DNA from: Hofstenia miamia
Lineage: Eukaryota; Xenacoelomorpha; Acoela
Direction: 5' to 3'
NCBI GenBank assembly: GCA_004352715.1
Contig: SCFE01000066.1
Location: 1,875,311 to 1,939,310 of the forward strand
Length of the DNA: 64,000 nucleotides
Positions 1 through 10,671 of the stretch are shown one piece after another. Both the position numbers and the translations under genes were made by a program. Position 1 is the first letter of the stretch; every line of letters starts with the position of its first letter. The notes under the pieces were generated by a model. That model was not told where the DNA came from. It was given only the letters and a program-made list of their open reading frames with translations, and did not search any database.

Positions 1-185
1 CAACGCGGCATTCGTCAATTCTTCAGGCGAGTTGAGGTCAAGTTGACGCACGTGTTCTTTTAACTTGTGATTGATGAAGCGATCGCACATGTTGAAATCG
101 GGTGAATGTGGCGATTGAGGAACAAGCTCCACTTTCCTCCTTTGAAAGAAAGCTGTGCTCTTGCTTGAAGTATGACACCGTGCTC
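1..185 (-). pseudogene. Tc1/mariner-type transposase, C-terminal fragment (runs off left edge)
   Basis: Read on the minus strand, the segment from about 140 down to 1 is open and contains PQSPHSPDFNMCDRFINHK, followed by LKEH and a Leu/Glu-rich helix. This matches the C-terminal catalytic block of Tc1/mariner DDE/D transposases, where a P-x-SPDLNxxD motif carries the third acidic residue and is followed by a KLKxHLR helix. Only this end lies in the window. No start, terminal repeat or upstream catalytic residues can be checked, so it may be a fragment or the edge of a fuller copy. The family is a cut-and-paste transposase acting in the nucleus on its own inverted repeats. Confidence 0.6.
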
Positions 186-1055
186 AATTCTTAATTTTCC
201 ATTTATCAATCGTAGCATAAAGAAAAATACATTATCTATTCATATTAGCAGTGTTCTGATTAATTTGCATATAAACAGTCAATAAATATTGACATAAATT
301 AACAACAAGCCAGACGTGTAGTTGGAAATGATCTGTTGCTGCATGCAACAATTCAAATTTGAATAACAAAATTAATTAGTACATTAACAATGAATTCAGA
401 GCATTTACTTAGGAAAATTACATTTTTTGAGGTTTTTTAAAAATGTTACTTTTTAAAATCGTAAATTTCAAAATTTAACGAACAACTAGCGCATTTTTTT
501 ATGAATTTTCATTATTTGTTTACAATGCATGTAACATATTAATATCTGTATACTAATTGAGCTTTTTGCTATTTTCACATTTGTTTGCGTATAAATATAT
601 TTTTTAATATATTTTGATATAAAAAACACTAAAAAGTGTTTAAAAAATTGAAAAACAATATTTTTTAAAAAATGGTCAATTATATTAAAGAACCTATTTA
701 TTTAAGCATTCTTAGCTAAAAAAAATTAGGATATTAACAAATTTCACGATTAAGAAAATTTATTTAGAAAAAAATTAAAAAATTCATTTAAAAATTATTT
801 AAAAAATAATTCAAATTTTGTTTTCAGAAATTACTAAATTTATATGTACTTTTTACTAGAAATGGTAAAATCACTCATAAAAGAATGTCAATGATAATTT
901 ATATCAATTTTAAGTTGCGCTGTTGATTTAGTGTAGGGTCCCCTTAAAAACGCAGCTTTAGTTTGTTTACAAAGCAATTATAAGATATGGCAATTTTTAT
1001 TCAATCAACACGGAGCCTTTTCCCTCAAATCTTTTCACGTAGTTCCAAAGCATGA

Positions 1056-1085
1056 ACTCCTAGATTATTATGATAATCTAGGAGT
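1056..1085. repeat. Perfect 13-bp hairpin with 4-base loop
   Basis: ACTCCTAGATTAT at 1056-1068 is the exact reverse complement of 1073-1085, separated by TATG. The flanking CATGA and TGCATG sequences extend the symmetry imperfectly. It could be the core of a small MITE; no gene abuts it. Confidence 0.7.
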
Positions 1086-1202
1086 GCATGTTCAAAGCCT
1101 TCTTAAATGGCTTTGCGTTGTTGAAATAATTCAAAATGAATATGTTTTCATTGAGTCGGCTCTGTCATGATTAAGAATATAGTATAATATTAGTTTTATT
1201 GT

Positions 1203-1316
1203 TTGGGATAATATTAGGGCTAGGGTAGAATTTAACTTAAAATTACGGTTATATTTTGGGTTAGGGTTATGGTTTTGGCTTGGAATAAGGGTTGGATTAG
1301 GTTGGGGGTTAAGGTT
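1203..1316. repeat. Degenerate GGGTTA/TTAGGG-like repeat
   Basis: A G/T-rich run with units such as GGGTTAGGGTTATGG and GGGTTGGATTAGG resembles a strongly mutated interstitial telomere-type repeat. It is too irregular to be called telomeric. Confidence 0.4.
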
Positions 1317-1379
1317 ATAATTATTATGTTGATAAATTAGCTTATTTTTGCAAAAATTTGAGTGGGGGAGATAATGCTG

Positions 1380-1417
<38 letters not shown>

Positions 1418-3093
1418 GGTTTCATTTTTTGCAGAAACCATTGATGTTTTTTAAATCATAATTTACTGTTGTTATTTAAGACAATATGATTTTCTTTAGA
1501 TGTAGCACATTTCCACTTTGAATTTATAAAAAATTATTTTAAAGAAGTTTTCACATTAACGTTTTGTCCATTTTCTTAGGCACGTCGCACGCTGTCGTTA
1601 AGATAACATTAATTTACGTCTTAGCGACAGTGTGAAACGCTATTTCTTAAGTTAAGGTCAAAACCGCAAATGTACGTTTTCGTTATGTTGAGATTTACCT
1701 TAGCAGCAACGTGAGACGTCGAGAAAGGCCACACACTGCCGTTAATTAAGTTTTGTAAACAATTTCAATTGCAAAAATATGGAGTTCGCCTATTTTGAAG
1801 ACACAATTAGTTGAATTTCGTAAGCATTTCCTAGTTTTGTTTCTATATTGTATTCACAATTGATTAATTGCGTTGAAAGTGTGCATGGATCAGTAGATGT
1901 GAATAAAATATAGAACTTTCATTTTTAATCATATGTAAGCATTTTCTTTAAGAGAACTATAGAAAGTAAAGTATTGGCATATTATTGGTTTTTTTGTTGA
2001 GCTATGAAATGTATCTTAGCATATATGACTTTTCTAAGTAAATGTGTAGTAAGCCACGTTTAGTTTAGTAATGTATACATACAGTTCCTCTCAAAATTAT
2101 TGCAAGCTTTCAATTGTGTGGATTATGCTAGACAATATTTCAACTTTGTTAGTACCGGCATCAAGTGGGGGGTCAAGGGAGGCGAATGCCATGTTCCTCG
2201 CGCTAAGCAATTACATTAATCACAAAGAGTTTCGGCGCTAAGAAGTTTCGTCAAAAAATTTGTCCGAAAGTTTTTCCGCAGAATTTTTTTAAAATTACAT
2301 GTCCGAAATTTTTTACCGCCAAAACTTCATAAAAGCTGAAAAAATATTTCTAATCAATACAAATGGCATTAGCCTTATCAACAACGAGAAAATCGTCCAC
2401 TTCTTCATCTTCTGACGCAGCTTGAGCCTAAAATTTATCAAGTTTATTTTTGTCCGAGAACTATGGACAGCGTAATATAGTTCTTTGTTACTATTTCTTT
2501 TCTAATATTTATTTACAATTTCATGATTTTGGTATTTATTTTTTTTATTTTTATTTAAACTCATGATTTTCTTTTCATTTATAAATTTTACACATTTGTG
2601 TATCTTATTCCTTTCTCTGACAACCATTCCGCTCACATTGAAATTTTCGCGAAAATTTTAAAAAATTAAACCGTAAGGTATCAATAATATGGTTTATTGG
2701 TGTACTCATGGCTATATTCAATTGATTTTTCAAAAATGTAAAATTTCACAATTTTGTCCGACATTTCGAAAATCTGTCCGAAACTTTTTTGTTTGAAACT
2801 TTTCAGGGTTAATGTATTACAGAAACGTTATTAGTAAATTTAAGAAAATTAATATTGAATCTTTCACAATAAGAATTCAACAATTATGTTGCTAGTGGCA
2901 TTTGTGCATTAGGGCATTTGTTTTAATATGTACACTATGATTTACAACAAATATGGCTCTTTTCGTGTTTAACGTTGTAATTAAAAGATATTTGTGATTT
3001 ACCATGATACGAATAATGGCTAAGTGGTTTTAACTGCTATCAATTGAGATTGATGCATAGCTGCAAAGCGACATGCCCCCCCCCCCCCCCCCC

Positions 3094-3224
3094 NNNNNNN
3101 NNNNNNNNNNNNNNNNNNNNNNNNNNNNNNNNNNNNNNNNNNNNNNNNNNNNNNNNNNNNNNNNNNNNNNNNNNNNNNNNNNNNNNNNNNNNNNNNNNNN
3201 NNNNNNNNNNNNNNNNNNNNNNNN
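3094..3224. other. Assembly gap (131 N)
   Basis: Run of N directly after an 18-base poly-C tract, so the homopolymer probably caused the break. Confidence 0.99.
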
Positions 3225-6103
3225 TTTGTTGAAAACATAATAAAATTTGTAGAAAATCATTTTGTTTTTTGTATTTTTTTTCAGATTGAAATCCCCCCAC
3301 AATTTTTTTTAGCTACTCCGCAGGGTAGATGTAGTATGAACTTTAGATTATTCGAATTTAATAAATAATTTTAGTAAAATAGAGCAAGTAAGAAGATTTT
3401 ATAAATACGAGGTAAATAACAAAACAAATATGCTTTAATTCAATTAGATTCCAAAAACAAGGAAAATTCTTGATAAATTTATTACCTTTTATGTATAATA
3501 ATTGCTTCAATTTTTCTTGCAATCTGAGATGTGATTAGGTAATACAAAATATACACAACTATATTAAGTACAATGATTCTCTTTAGAGTAACTTAGGGAT
3601 ATCTTAAAATAGTAGATGGTTTTCAAAACACTGATTAGCTCTAAGATGACTTTGAAGTTTCGCATTGCTTTCCAAAGCTTTAATCTCTTTAAATTGGCTT
3701 GAAGATACTTAAAATACTAAATGATCTCTAAAAATGTATAATTGTATACTATGTTTGTAATATCCTCAAGTTTAAATGTATTAACTCATTGAAATTGATT
3801 TTTTCATTTAGTACCAATAGCTTAAACTGTTGGGATGCAATTATATACAATGATCCATAGTTATATTATCGAGTAAACATTTTATAAATACATATATATA
3901 TATTTTTTTGCAATCTATATAATTTTCCAACACAGAGCATATGCAAGCACAGATCTATGTACTTTTACAAAAACTAAATAATTGCGCGAACCTACATTAT
4001 AACAGGACGTTGCTAACGTGACCTTTTCATTTTACTTATATTCGTATTTTACCCCGGGCCCCGCGCTGGCTAAAGCCGGCTCTGACTTGAAACATGTTAG
4101 TTTTTGTTTGGGGCGGTACTCCTATAAATAATTGAGAAAATAAACAATCTTTCTTACAAACTAATGAATACTGTCGAACACTGTTACTAAGACCTAAGTT
4201 AGTTAAGGTTACCTAGTATTAAAGATCCTTTAGCCGCTAGCAATCTAGCACCGCATGTGGGCGTTTTGACTGATTCGTTTGGCAAATAGCAAAGTGTTTT
4301 CTAATTTTAGCAATTGAAATATTCCAAATATTTTATACACTTTGTTTCTTAAAGCATTAGTTCTTGGTGTTCTTTAATTCAACTGGTTTATTACGTCATT
4401 TATAACGAATTCATTTTTACAAAATCAATTTAAATATTAAAAATCATTTGAACAAAGCTCTTTATTTCAGATTTTCATGCAAAAACTTAGAAAAGTATTA
4501 GTTTATAGAATACAAAAGAAATTTAACTCAATACATGGCAGAAGAAATTTTAAACATTTATATATTTTTGTCGAAACTACCTATTTTAGTAATTCTCATG
4601 TTAAAATATTGAAACAATTACAGTGCATTAATAGTCCAGTAGAAGTTTTCCTGATAAGTAAAGTATTTTTTAAAATGCGAAGCCTTTTATCGTGTCGTTC
4701 ATTTAGGCTGTTTCAAATTGTATTACAGAATCTGATATTCAGGAGCTTAATAAACCAAATGAAGGTTAACTGTAAACGATTTAAAAACTGCAGATTTTTC
4801 TCAAATTTCCGAATTTAAGTATCCCGCAAAAGAAATCAAATTTCATTTCATAAATTATGGGGTTTTTTCATTGGTAGCGAAAACGTTAACTTTTTATAAA
4901 ACGTTTTTGAATGTGTGTTGTTTTTTATTACAAAATGATAATTTTTTTATTTATTTCCTATTGGATATTGCAAGGTAATTTAGCATAAGTTTTTTTCATT
5001 TGTTTCTATTTTCTTTTCCAAAATGTTTTTTCTTTCCAACAGCAAACTCATCAACATTGTTACATGCTGATATGCGACTATCAACACTTTGATAAAATTG
5101 TTATTGCACCCTAGATCTTATGTCTAATGAAATAATCACTACAATTTGTAGAGCTGAGTCTTTCCAGTCTGAGATTTTCTACATGAATGAGGCTACGGAT
5201 TTTCATCTTTTATCGTTTGTTTTTATAGTGTTTGTTACCGATTGCTATTTTACACATCTGTTTGATTTACACATAGTTTAAATAGTTGGCTATTTAATTA
5301 GTGCTATACTTGGCCTGTTCAACACAAAATTAACACTTGCAAGGCATAATTACATTTGCATTACTGCAACCTCTCACAAATATGGTCAATTATGTTGAAT
5401 TAAATGTTATCACATGATTGTATTGCGTTAAGTAGCCTTTACATTGTGTACACAAGTTATTCATAGCAATTTTTCCGGATTGTCCTGCAATTTACAGGGT
5501 GTTAGAGAATGCTACATGGGTTAGGATTCCTATACTAATGTCAGCGTTGGAAAAAATCTTCTATGCAAAAAACGTTTTTAGTTTTTCAAAATGTGCTTTT
5601 TCAAGAGAATTCAAAACTAGTGATTTTCGCTGGAAAGGTTTTACATTTTCTTTAGAGTAAATTAAGATGAATTGTTATGGCATTCACTCGGGTTGAAGGT
5701 AGGTTGTGAAAAATATCAGAAAAATTAGTACAAAACAAGCATTTGAGAGGGTGTTTTAAGCATGTTTTAACCAGCATATGTATTTTTAAGCAATATAGTC
5801 ATTGCCAAATAATATCTTGCTAGTTTCGGTTGAGAATACCACATATAGATTTCAAAAGAAACAACATTTTATTCAATTTTGTTATTCTAATATCAAAAAT
5901 ATTGTTCTACTTTTAGCACAACGAACATTCATTTTTCATCAAACGTAGATGATAGATGAATAATAACCATTGAATGTTGGCCATTATAAATAAAGTACCT
6001 ATTTTGGCTGACTAAGCCATTAGAATTATTTCAATATGTTCTTTGTTCATAAACATAGCCTGCTTCTAGATGTTTTATTATACATTTACAGCATTTATTT
6101 TAG
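3225..6103. other. AT-rich non-coding, probably intronic or upstream of the MBOAT-like exons
   Basis: No recognisable coding region. The open frame at 4477-4818 (113 codons) has ordinary intronic composition and no family resemblance. Upstream exons of the acyltransferase gene would be expected to the left of 6104, but I could not identify one here. Confidence 0.5.
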
Positions 6104-6285
6104 ATATTCATGTAAAAAAGTCTTCATCAAGACCTTTTCCATCTTTTTTTGCGTACATGTCATTTTGTTTAAATTTTCACAGTCTCTTCACTGGACCATG
6201 CTTTTCATATACCTACTATGAAGATTTCATTCAAGGACATTACTACAATGGAAAGGAACGTCTTGCATACCAGCCGCAGCCATGG
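6104..6285 (+). CDS. MBOAT1/2-like lysophospholipid acyltransferase, internal exon
   Basis: An exon bounded by a TTTTAG acceptor and a GTATGC donor. Its first two bases finish a codon, and the remaining 60 codons end in phase 0. The peptide contains SFFAYMSFCLNFHSLFTGPC, then YYEDFIQG. This matches the segment of MBOAT1/2 proteins where a Y-x-FxFxSLxxGP stretch precedes a D-[FY]-[IV]-xFIEG motif. The family transfers acyl chains from acyl-CoA to lysophospholipids in the endoplasmic reticulum membrane. The next exon I can identify lies 26.8 kb downstream. Its opening phase (two bases finishing a codon) does not fit this exon's phase-0 end, so one or more exons between them were missed. Confidence 0.75.
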
Positions 6286-7579
6286 GTATGCCTTGTGGTT
6301 ATTCCTATGTAGTTTTTTTTTAGTTCTCTACAAAGTTTTGAACACGTTTTTCCAATGATTTTATAAATGATTTTTTTTCATATCCGTATAGAATTTTATG
6401 GAAAGTTTGGAAAATTTTTTTAAGATTTCTTCATTCGTAATTTCATGACCAACTTTCAACAGAAAGAGTGGCAAAACTTACATTTCCTTATATATTTATA
6501 AAGCGAGAAAGGATTGTTGATAAGTTTATCAATATTCATTGTTTGCTATTATATTTGTTCAGCAAAATCTTAGTACCTTGACGTGATTCTGTCTAACAGC
6601 AAAAAATGCATTGTTTATAACATTGTAAACGGGTTCTTTTTCGTAAATATGCATTTTTTGTCAACCCTGGTTCTGTATAATTGTAGCAATAATTTATTCT
6701 ATACATTAATTATTGAGTGAATAATCTTGATATTTTAAACTTAATATAATATAAAATTTTATTTTAACTCCTTTCAGTCTTTAGTTGTTATGTCATGGTT
6801 AATATTGTTTAATTGCAATAAAATCTTAATTTCAAGATTTACTTTATATATTATTGAAACTTTATTCTTAAATAATGTAAAACTGTTCGTTCAGTTTTAT
6901 TTTTATGAGATTATGAGTGTCAATAACCGTTTCGATTACGTTTAATGGGCGTTGTTATGCACGCAAGTGTTAGGCCCGCCTAATGCATTGTTTAATTTTA
7001 AATTTTAACGCTGCAGTTAATAATTTTCTATAAGCAATGGCTATAAACACTAACATCAGATGGGGTTTATCTGAATTTTCAACGAGATAAAATTGATTTG
7101 GCCCTAAAAATTGAAGCATTTGATAATTACAAACAAAAGTTTACAAATAAAAATAGTCACCGAGGTTTTCAAAATAATTAAGCTCTTGAAGACTGCCCAT
7201 AAAAAGGTTCTCAGTAACACTAATATATTGAATATTCAATGGTTGCTTGGTATGGTATATGTTGAGTTATATTGCTGAAACCATTGAAAATATGATTTTC
7301 CCTGAAATTTTCAGTTCGATATCAGTTTTTTGTTATTAGCAAATCATTTGATGATGTCTTTATGCTATTCTACAGTAATCTATGCTCTGTCGACAGAATA
7401 TTAAAATTGCCCAAGTTTTTTCATTATTTTAGAGACTATTAATGGTAATTTATAGCTTTCGAAGAACACTCCTACTCAACTGGACTGGTAATCCAGAAAG
7501 GATTTGATCTACTTCTGGTTAACTATCTGCAAGTTATGTACTGCAACAAAAATACATACGAAATAATGCCAATATGAAA
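6286..7579. other. Non-coding, presumed intron
   Basis: AT-rich sequence without a recognisable gene, element or structural RNA; scattered stops in all frames. Confidence 0.5.
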
Positions 7580-8640
7580 ATTCCTAGCTCTTCGTGAAAT
7601 TTTGCAGTTACCAAGTACAAAAGATTCATGCTGCTGCAGCAACAGGATGATCCGCTCCAAGAAATATTATCTTGTCATGCCGCCGCATGTCATGAACATA
7701 TACAACCATACAGCATATTCATTTGCAAGTTCTTTTCAGCAATTCGATAGCTTAGATGTTTAATAAACTCTCTTTTGAAAGCTGAGGTCCCTCAGTGTAA
7801 CTGAGACCTGCCCAACATCAATCATTTTTCTTTAATACTTCCTTATGTTCTCTTGCTCATATGTGCGGAAGGTATCATTTGAGTTTCTGTTGGTATTGGT
7901 AACAGCACAAGTGTTGAATACCCTTACAATGTACATTGACTATAGCTACAGAAACCAACTGCAGACACATCATGTCTACTTCCATCCGCGGTATTTGTTA
8001 TTTCCGTGAGGTGCGGCTCCTTTGTAACATCAACACAAACTTCTGAGAATGATTCTGCCATTAAGTCCCGTACAATGTTGTGTCGTCTGCCAACAAATTC
8101 TTCTGTTGGACATAATGATGCATAAGAAATGGGAATGTTTTGCCACACTCACTTGCTGTGGTCATGTCTGTTTGTTCAATATCATATCTTATGCGAATGA
8201 AATCTCGCGAATTAGTTTTTATTCAAGTGAAAACCACTACTTTATTTAGCAGCAAAGTTAGCAGAAACAGCATCTTTTGTGAATGACAAATTTGACGATT
8301 GCTTTTTGTTCAGAAGTAAGAATGTTTAGAAGTTTGTTTATTTCAACTCTTGTTTTCAGGTATTGTTAAAGAAGAGATGTTTGTTCCGACTGCATAGTGT
8401 TTGTTAAAAGTGATGACTTAAACAGAATTCTATTCTTAAGAGGGGCAGTAACTTCGCGATATTTGAAATAGTGTCTTGTAAGTCTAAGTATCCAATACAT
8501 ATTGTATTGCAAGGCACTTAGCAAGAGTTTAATAAATTTCTTTATTGAAGAGCTTTTTGGGAGTTCTTTCACATGGTCTCCACTGGCTCCACTTCGTTTA
8601 GTGATACTAAGGTGAACCAAAAGACAATAAGCTCAAAATA
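7580..8640 (-). pseudogene. Degraded ORF of a reverse-transcriptase-linked mobile-element family
   Basis: The minus strand shows broken pieces in one order: TAPLKNRIL (about 8430), GRRHNIVRDL (about 8090), DGSRHDVSAVGF (about 7980), then a stretch around YEQENIRKY (about 7850). From memory these match, in order, a protein family common in repeat-rich invertebrate genomes, where an ITAPLKSLI motif, an RHNxIRD motif, a DGARLDVSARGFW motif and a EKKRxYxxRVxEVEH motif follow each other after a reverse transcriptase. Several stops and frame changes interrupt the reading, so it is not functional. I do not assign it to a named retroelement clade. A possible N-terminal fragment of the same family is at 43500-43790. 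Confidence 0.4.
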
Positions 8641-9005
8641 TAGTCAAAATTTACGCTTTTCAAAAATAATGGCAGAATTGGCAATTTCTGAAATAAAGTC
8701 AACTGCATACAATCAGTACTTTTAAATTGGTTATTTCTTAGAAATTGAATGCTGTTTTTCTCCCCGATTGCATATTTCTAAAAATTGCGCACAATGATTA
8801 ACTAGGGGAGGCTCGTACATGGTGAGAGAACCAATTAATGTTGTGGTATTGAAAAAGTCTGGACATAAAAACACAGGTTTCTGTTTTCAGCGATACATGT
8901 ATTACATGTAATAGTTTTGCAGGATTCCAAACCGTACTAAAATCCACACGTTCAAGATTATGAAAATTATGCGGGACTTGTCAACTGAGTTTATATGTAT
9001 CCCAA

Positions 9006-9500
9006 ATGATAAACTGTTTTTCACCGTGTTCAATGAATCTGTCAATTAGAAAAAGAAAGTTTTTATGCAGTCATAGGAACTTAGCAATCCACAAGCGACA
9101 TATTGAAACAAGTTTACAGCAAGGTTCATCAAGACAGCCAATCCTTATTGCTTCTCTGGACAAAGACTCTGCTGAAAAGGCATTGAAAAAATGAGATCGC
9201 CCGGCGCAGGGTGGAAGAAATTGCAAAGAACAAAGAAACTCGTGTCATAGATGTTCTGAATGATAAAGAACTCTACCTTGTAGTCAAGGAATCTGAAATC
9301 AATGGTTTCAAATATTTTTTCGTTTTTGGATTTCAATTGCAGCTCCAGAGTCTGTATTTGCACTAGTGTGTATAAAGCTTGATGGCCCGCCAAGTCAAGC
9401 AATTGTTTCGCAGCACATTGTTGAGGACTTGAAGAAAATTAGGATAGCAAAGAACAATTTTCTTTTGCTACTCTTTGACACTGCTGCACATATATTTGTT
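9006..9500 (+). pseudogene. hAT-like transposase relic
   Basis: Two short coding-like blocks in different frames. One at 9021-9194 has a BED-like run (SHRNLAIHKRHIE, then QGSSRQ). The other at about 9335-9490 reads LVCIKLDGPPSQ and later NNFLLLLFDTAAH. The second resembles the central block of a hAT-related transposase family, where an LDG-PP segment is followed by a LLLxxDxAxxM segment holding a catalytic acidic residue. Stops and frameshifts separate the blocks. The assignment rests on two motifs, so it is tentative. Confidence 0.35.
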
Positions 9501-9834
9501 GTTTTGATTTTCTAAATCTGTTAATTTTCATATTATAATCATCGAAAGTTCAGTGTCTTGAATTTTCTGTTAAGCTATTGAAAATATTTGCCGCAAAAAA
9601 ACATTTTATTCATAGAGGTTTGAATTTTGTGCCGTGCTCGTGCCTCACTGCATCCTTTCGTGCGTGCTCATGCCGAAATATCAAGCCACGGTTCCAACAC
9701 TGCTAATATAATGTTGAAAGTTTGTAACACTCAATTTTATGGTCAATTAATTTGAAAATTTAACAGATTAATGTAAAAATCATCAGCATTGATGACTCCT
9801 TAACAATGTTTCATCAGACTATCAACTTCTTTAG
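9501..9834. other. Probable 5' UTR/flank of the LINE that follows
   Basis: No coding signal. The 5' end of the LINE must lie in or near this stretch, but I could not find a target-site duplication to fix it. Confidence 0.35.
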
Positions 9835-10671
9835 ATGCTGTCGACAACAGTTGACCGAATTATGGTAAACACAGAAAATTCTACATCGCTATGCAATACG
9901 TGTAATAAAGAAATCGAAAACGAAGCTACGAAATTTTCATGCTATTCGTGCAGTACTACGTTACATCTGTCCAAGAAATGTACCGGGTTTTCCACTGGAT
10001 GCGTAGATGCGATCATTCAATATAAAAGTCATTTTCTTACGTTTTGTACACAGTGTGTGGATAGCGGCAAGAAGGATCGATACAGCAGTAGTGGAGATGG
10101 CGGAACATCAACCAAGGCATATGTTGAACAATTGGATGCTATTTACCAGAATACCGTCGAACAAATGCGCAAATTTGATGCCAAACAAACGAAGTGGATG
10201 GAAGAATTCAAACAGTCGTATCAGGAAAACGTAAATCTTAAGTTCAATAATAATTACATTTCGCGGATAGTAATGAGCGGAATTCCAGAATCTACGTCAG
10301 ACAACGGTATCACAAATGATAAAGAAATGGTATTACGATTATTTGACTTTTTGGGTGAAAACGCTGCTAATATTAAAGAGGTTTTTCGAATAGGAAAACG
10401 GAATGACAGTCGCATCCGGCCTGTAATTGTCGACGTAGGTACGGTATGGTCTAAGCGTTGTTTTCTGGCAAAGGCTAACATGTTAAAGAACTTTAATGAT
10501 TTCAAAGTGTTTGTCAAGGCTGAGTTGAGTCCAGAGGACAGAGTGATTGAGAGAGCTTTGTTAAATAGACGTTATAAGATGATAAATGATGACGGAATTG
10601 AACGCTCGAGGATCAAAATTCGAAACTTGCAATTGTTACTGGACGGCCAAGTTGTGCGATTGGATCAGTGA
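9835..10671 (+). CDS. LINE ORF1 protein (PHD-like zinc finger, coiled-coil/RNA-binding), 278 aa
   Basis: An intact reading frame starting at the ATG at 9835. An N-terminal cysteine/histidine cluster (CNTC, CYSC, a histidine, then CTQC within residues about 20-75) has PHD-finger spacing. It is followed by a polar helical stretch and, from about residue 140, a domain with VMSGIPES, VFRIGK and a basic C-terminus. This resembles the RRM-like/CTD nucleic-acid-binding part of LINE ORF1 proteins, which coat the retrotransposon RNA. It ends in TGA. The following reading frame is in the same frame (26 codons lie between this TGA and the next in-frame ATG), and the stop sits in the context CAG-TGA-CTA. 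ORF1 is the best-preserved part of this element. Confidence 0.75.
   Translation: MLSTTVDRIMVNTENSTSLCNTCNKEIENEATKFSCYSCSTTLHLSKKCTGFSTGCVDAIIQYKSHFLTFCTQCVDSGKKDRYSSSGDGGTSTKAYVEQLDAIYQNTVEQMRKFDAKQTKWMEEFKQSYQENVNLKFNNNYISRIVMSGIPESTSDNGITNDKEMVLRLFDFLGENAANIKEVFRIGKRNDSRIRPVIVDVGTVWSKRCFLAKANMLKNFNDFKVFVKAELSPEDRVIERALLNRRYKMINDDGIERSRIKIRNLQLLLDGQVVRLDQ

Larger units (their letters stand above)
186..3093. other. AT-rich non-coding stretch with small inverted repeats
   Basis: I see no convincing gene. The stretch holds a hairpin near 1056-1085, degenerate GGGTTA-rich sequence near 1203-1316, an (AT)n run at 1383-1414, a small MITE-like segment at about 1575-1745 with opposed copies of a GTCGTTAA-type motif, and a run of C bases (3076-3093) that leads into an assembly gap. 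Confidence 0.6.

Noticed and set aside
1203-1316. Interstitial telomere
   Set aside because: Units are too irregular; low-complexity GT-rich sequence is enough to explain it.
4477-4818. 113-codon open frame
   Set aside because: Intron-like composition, no family resemblance, no splice-site support.
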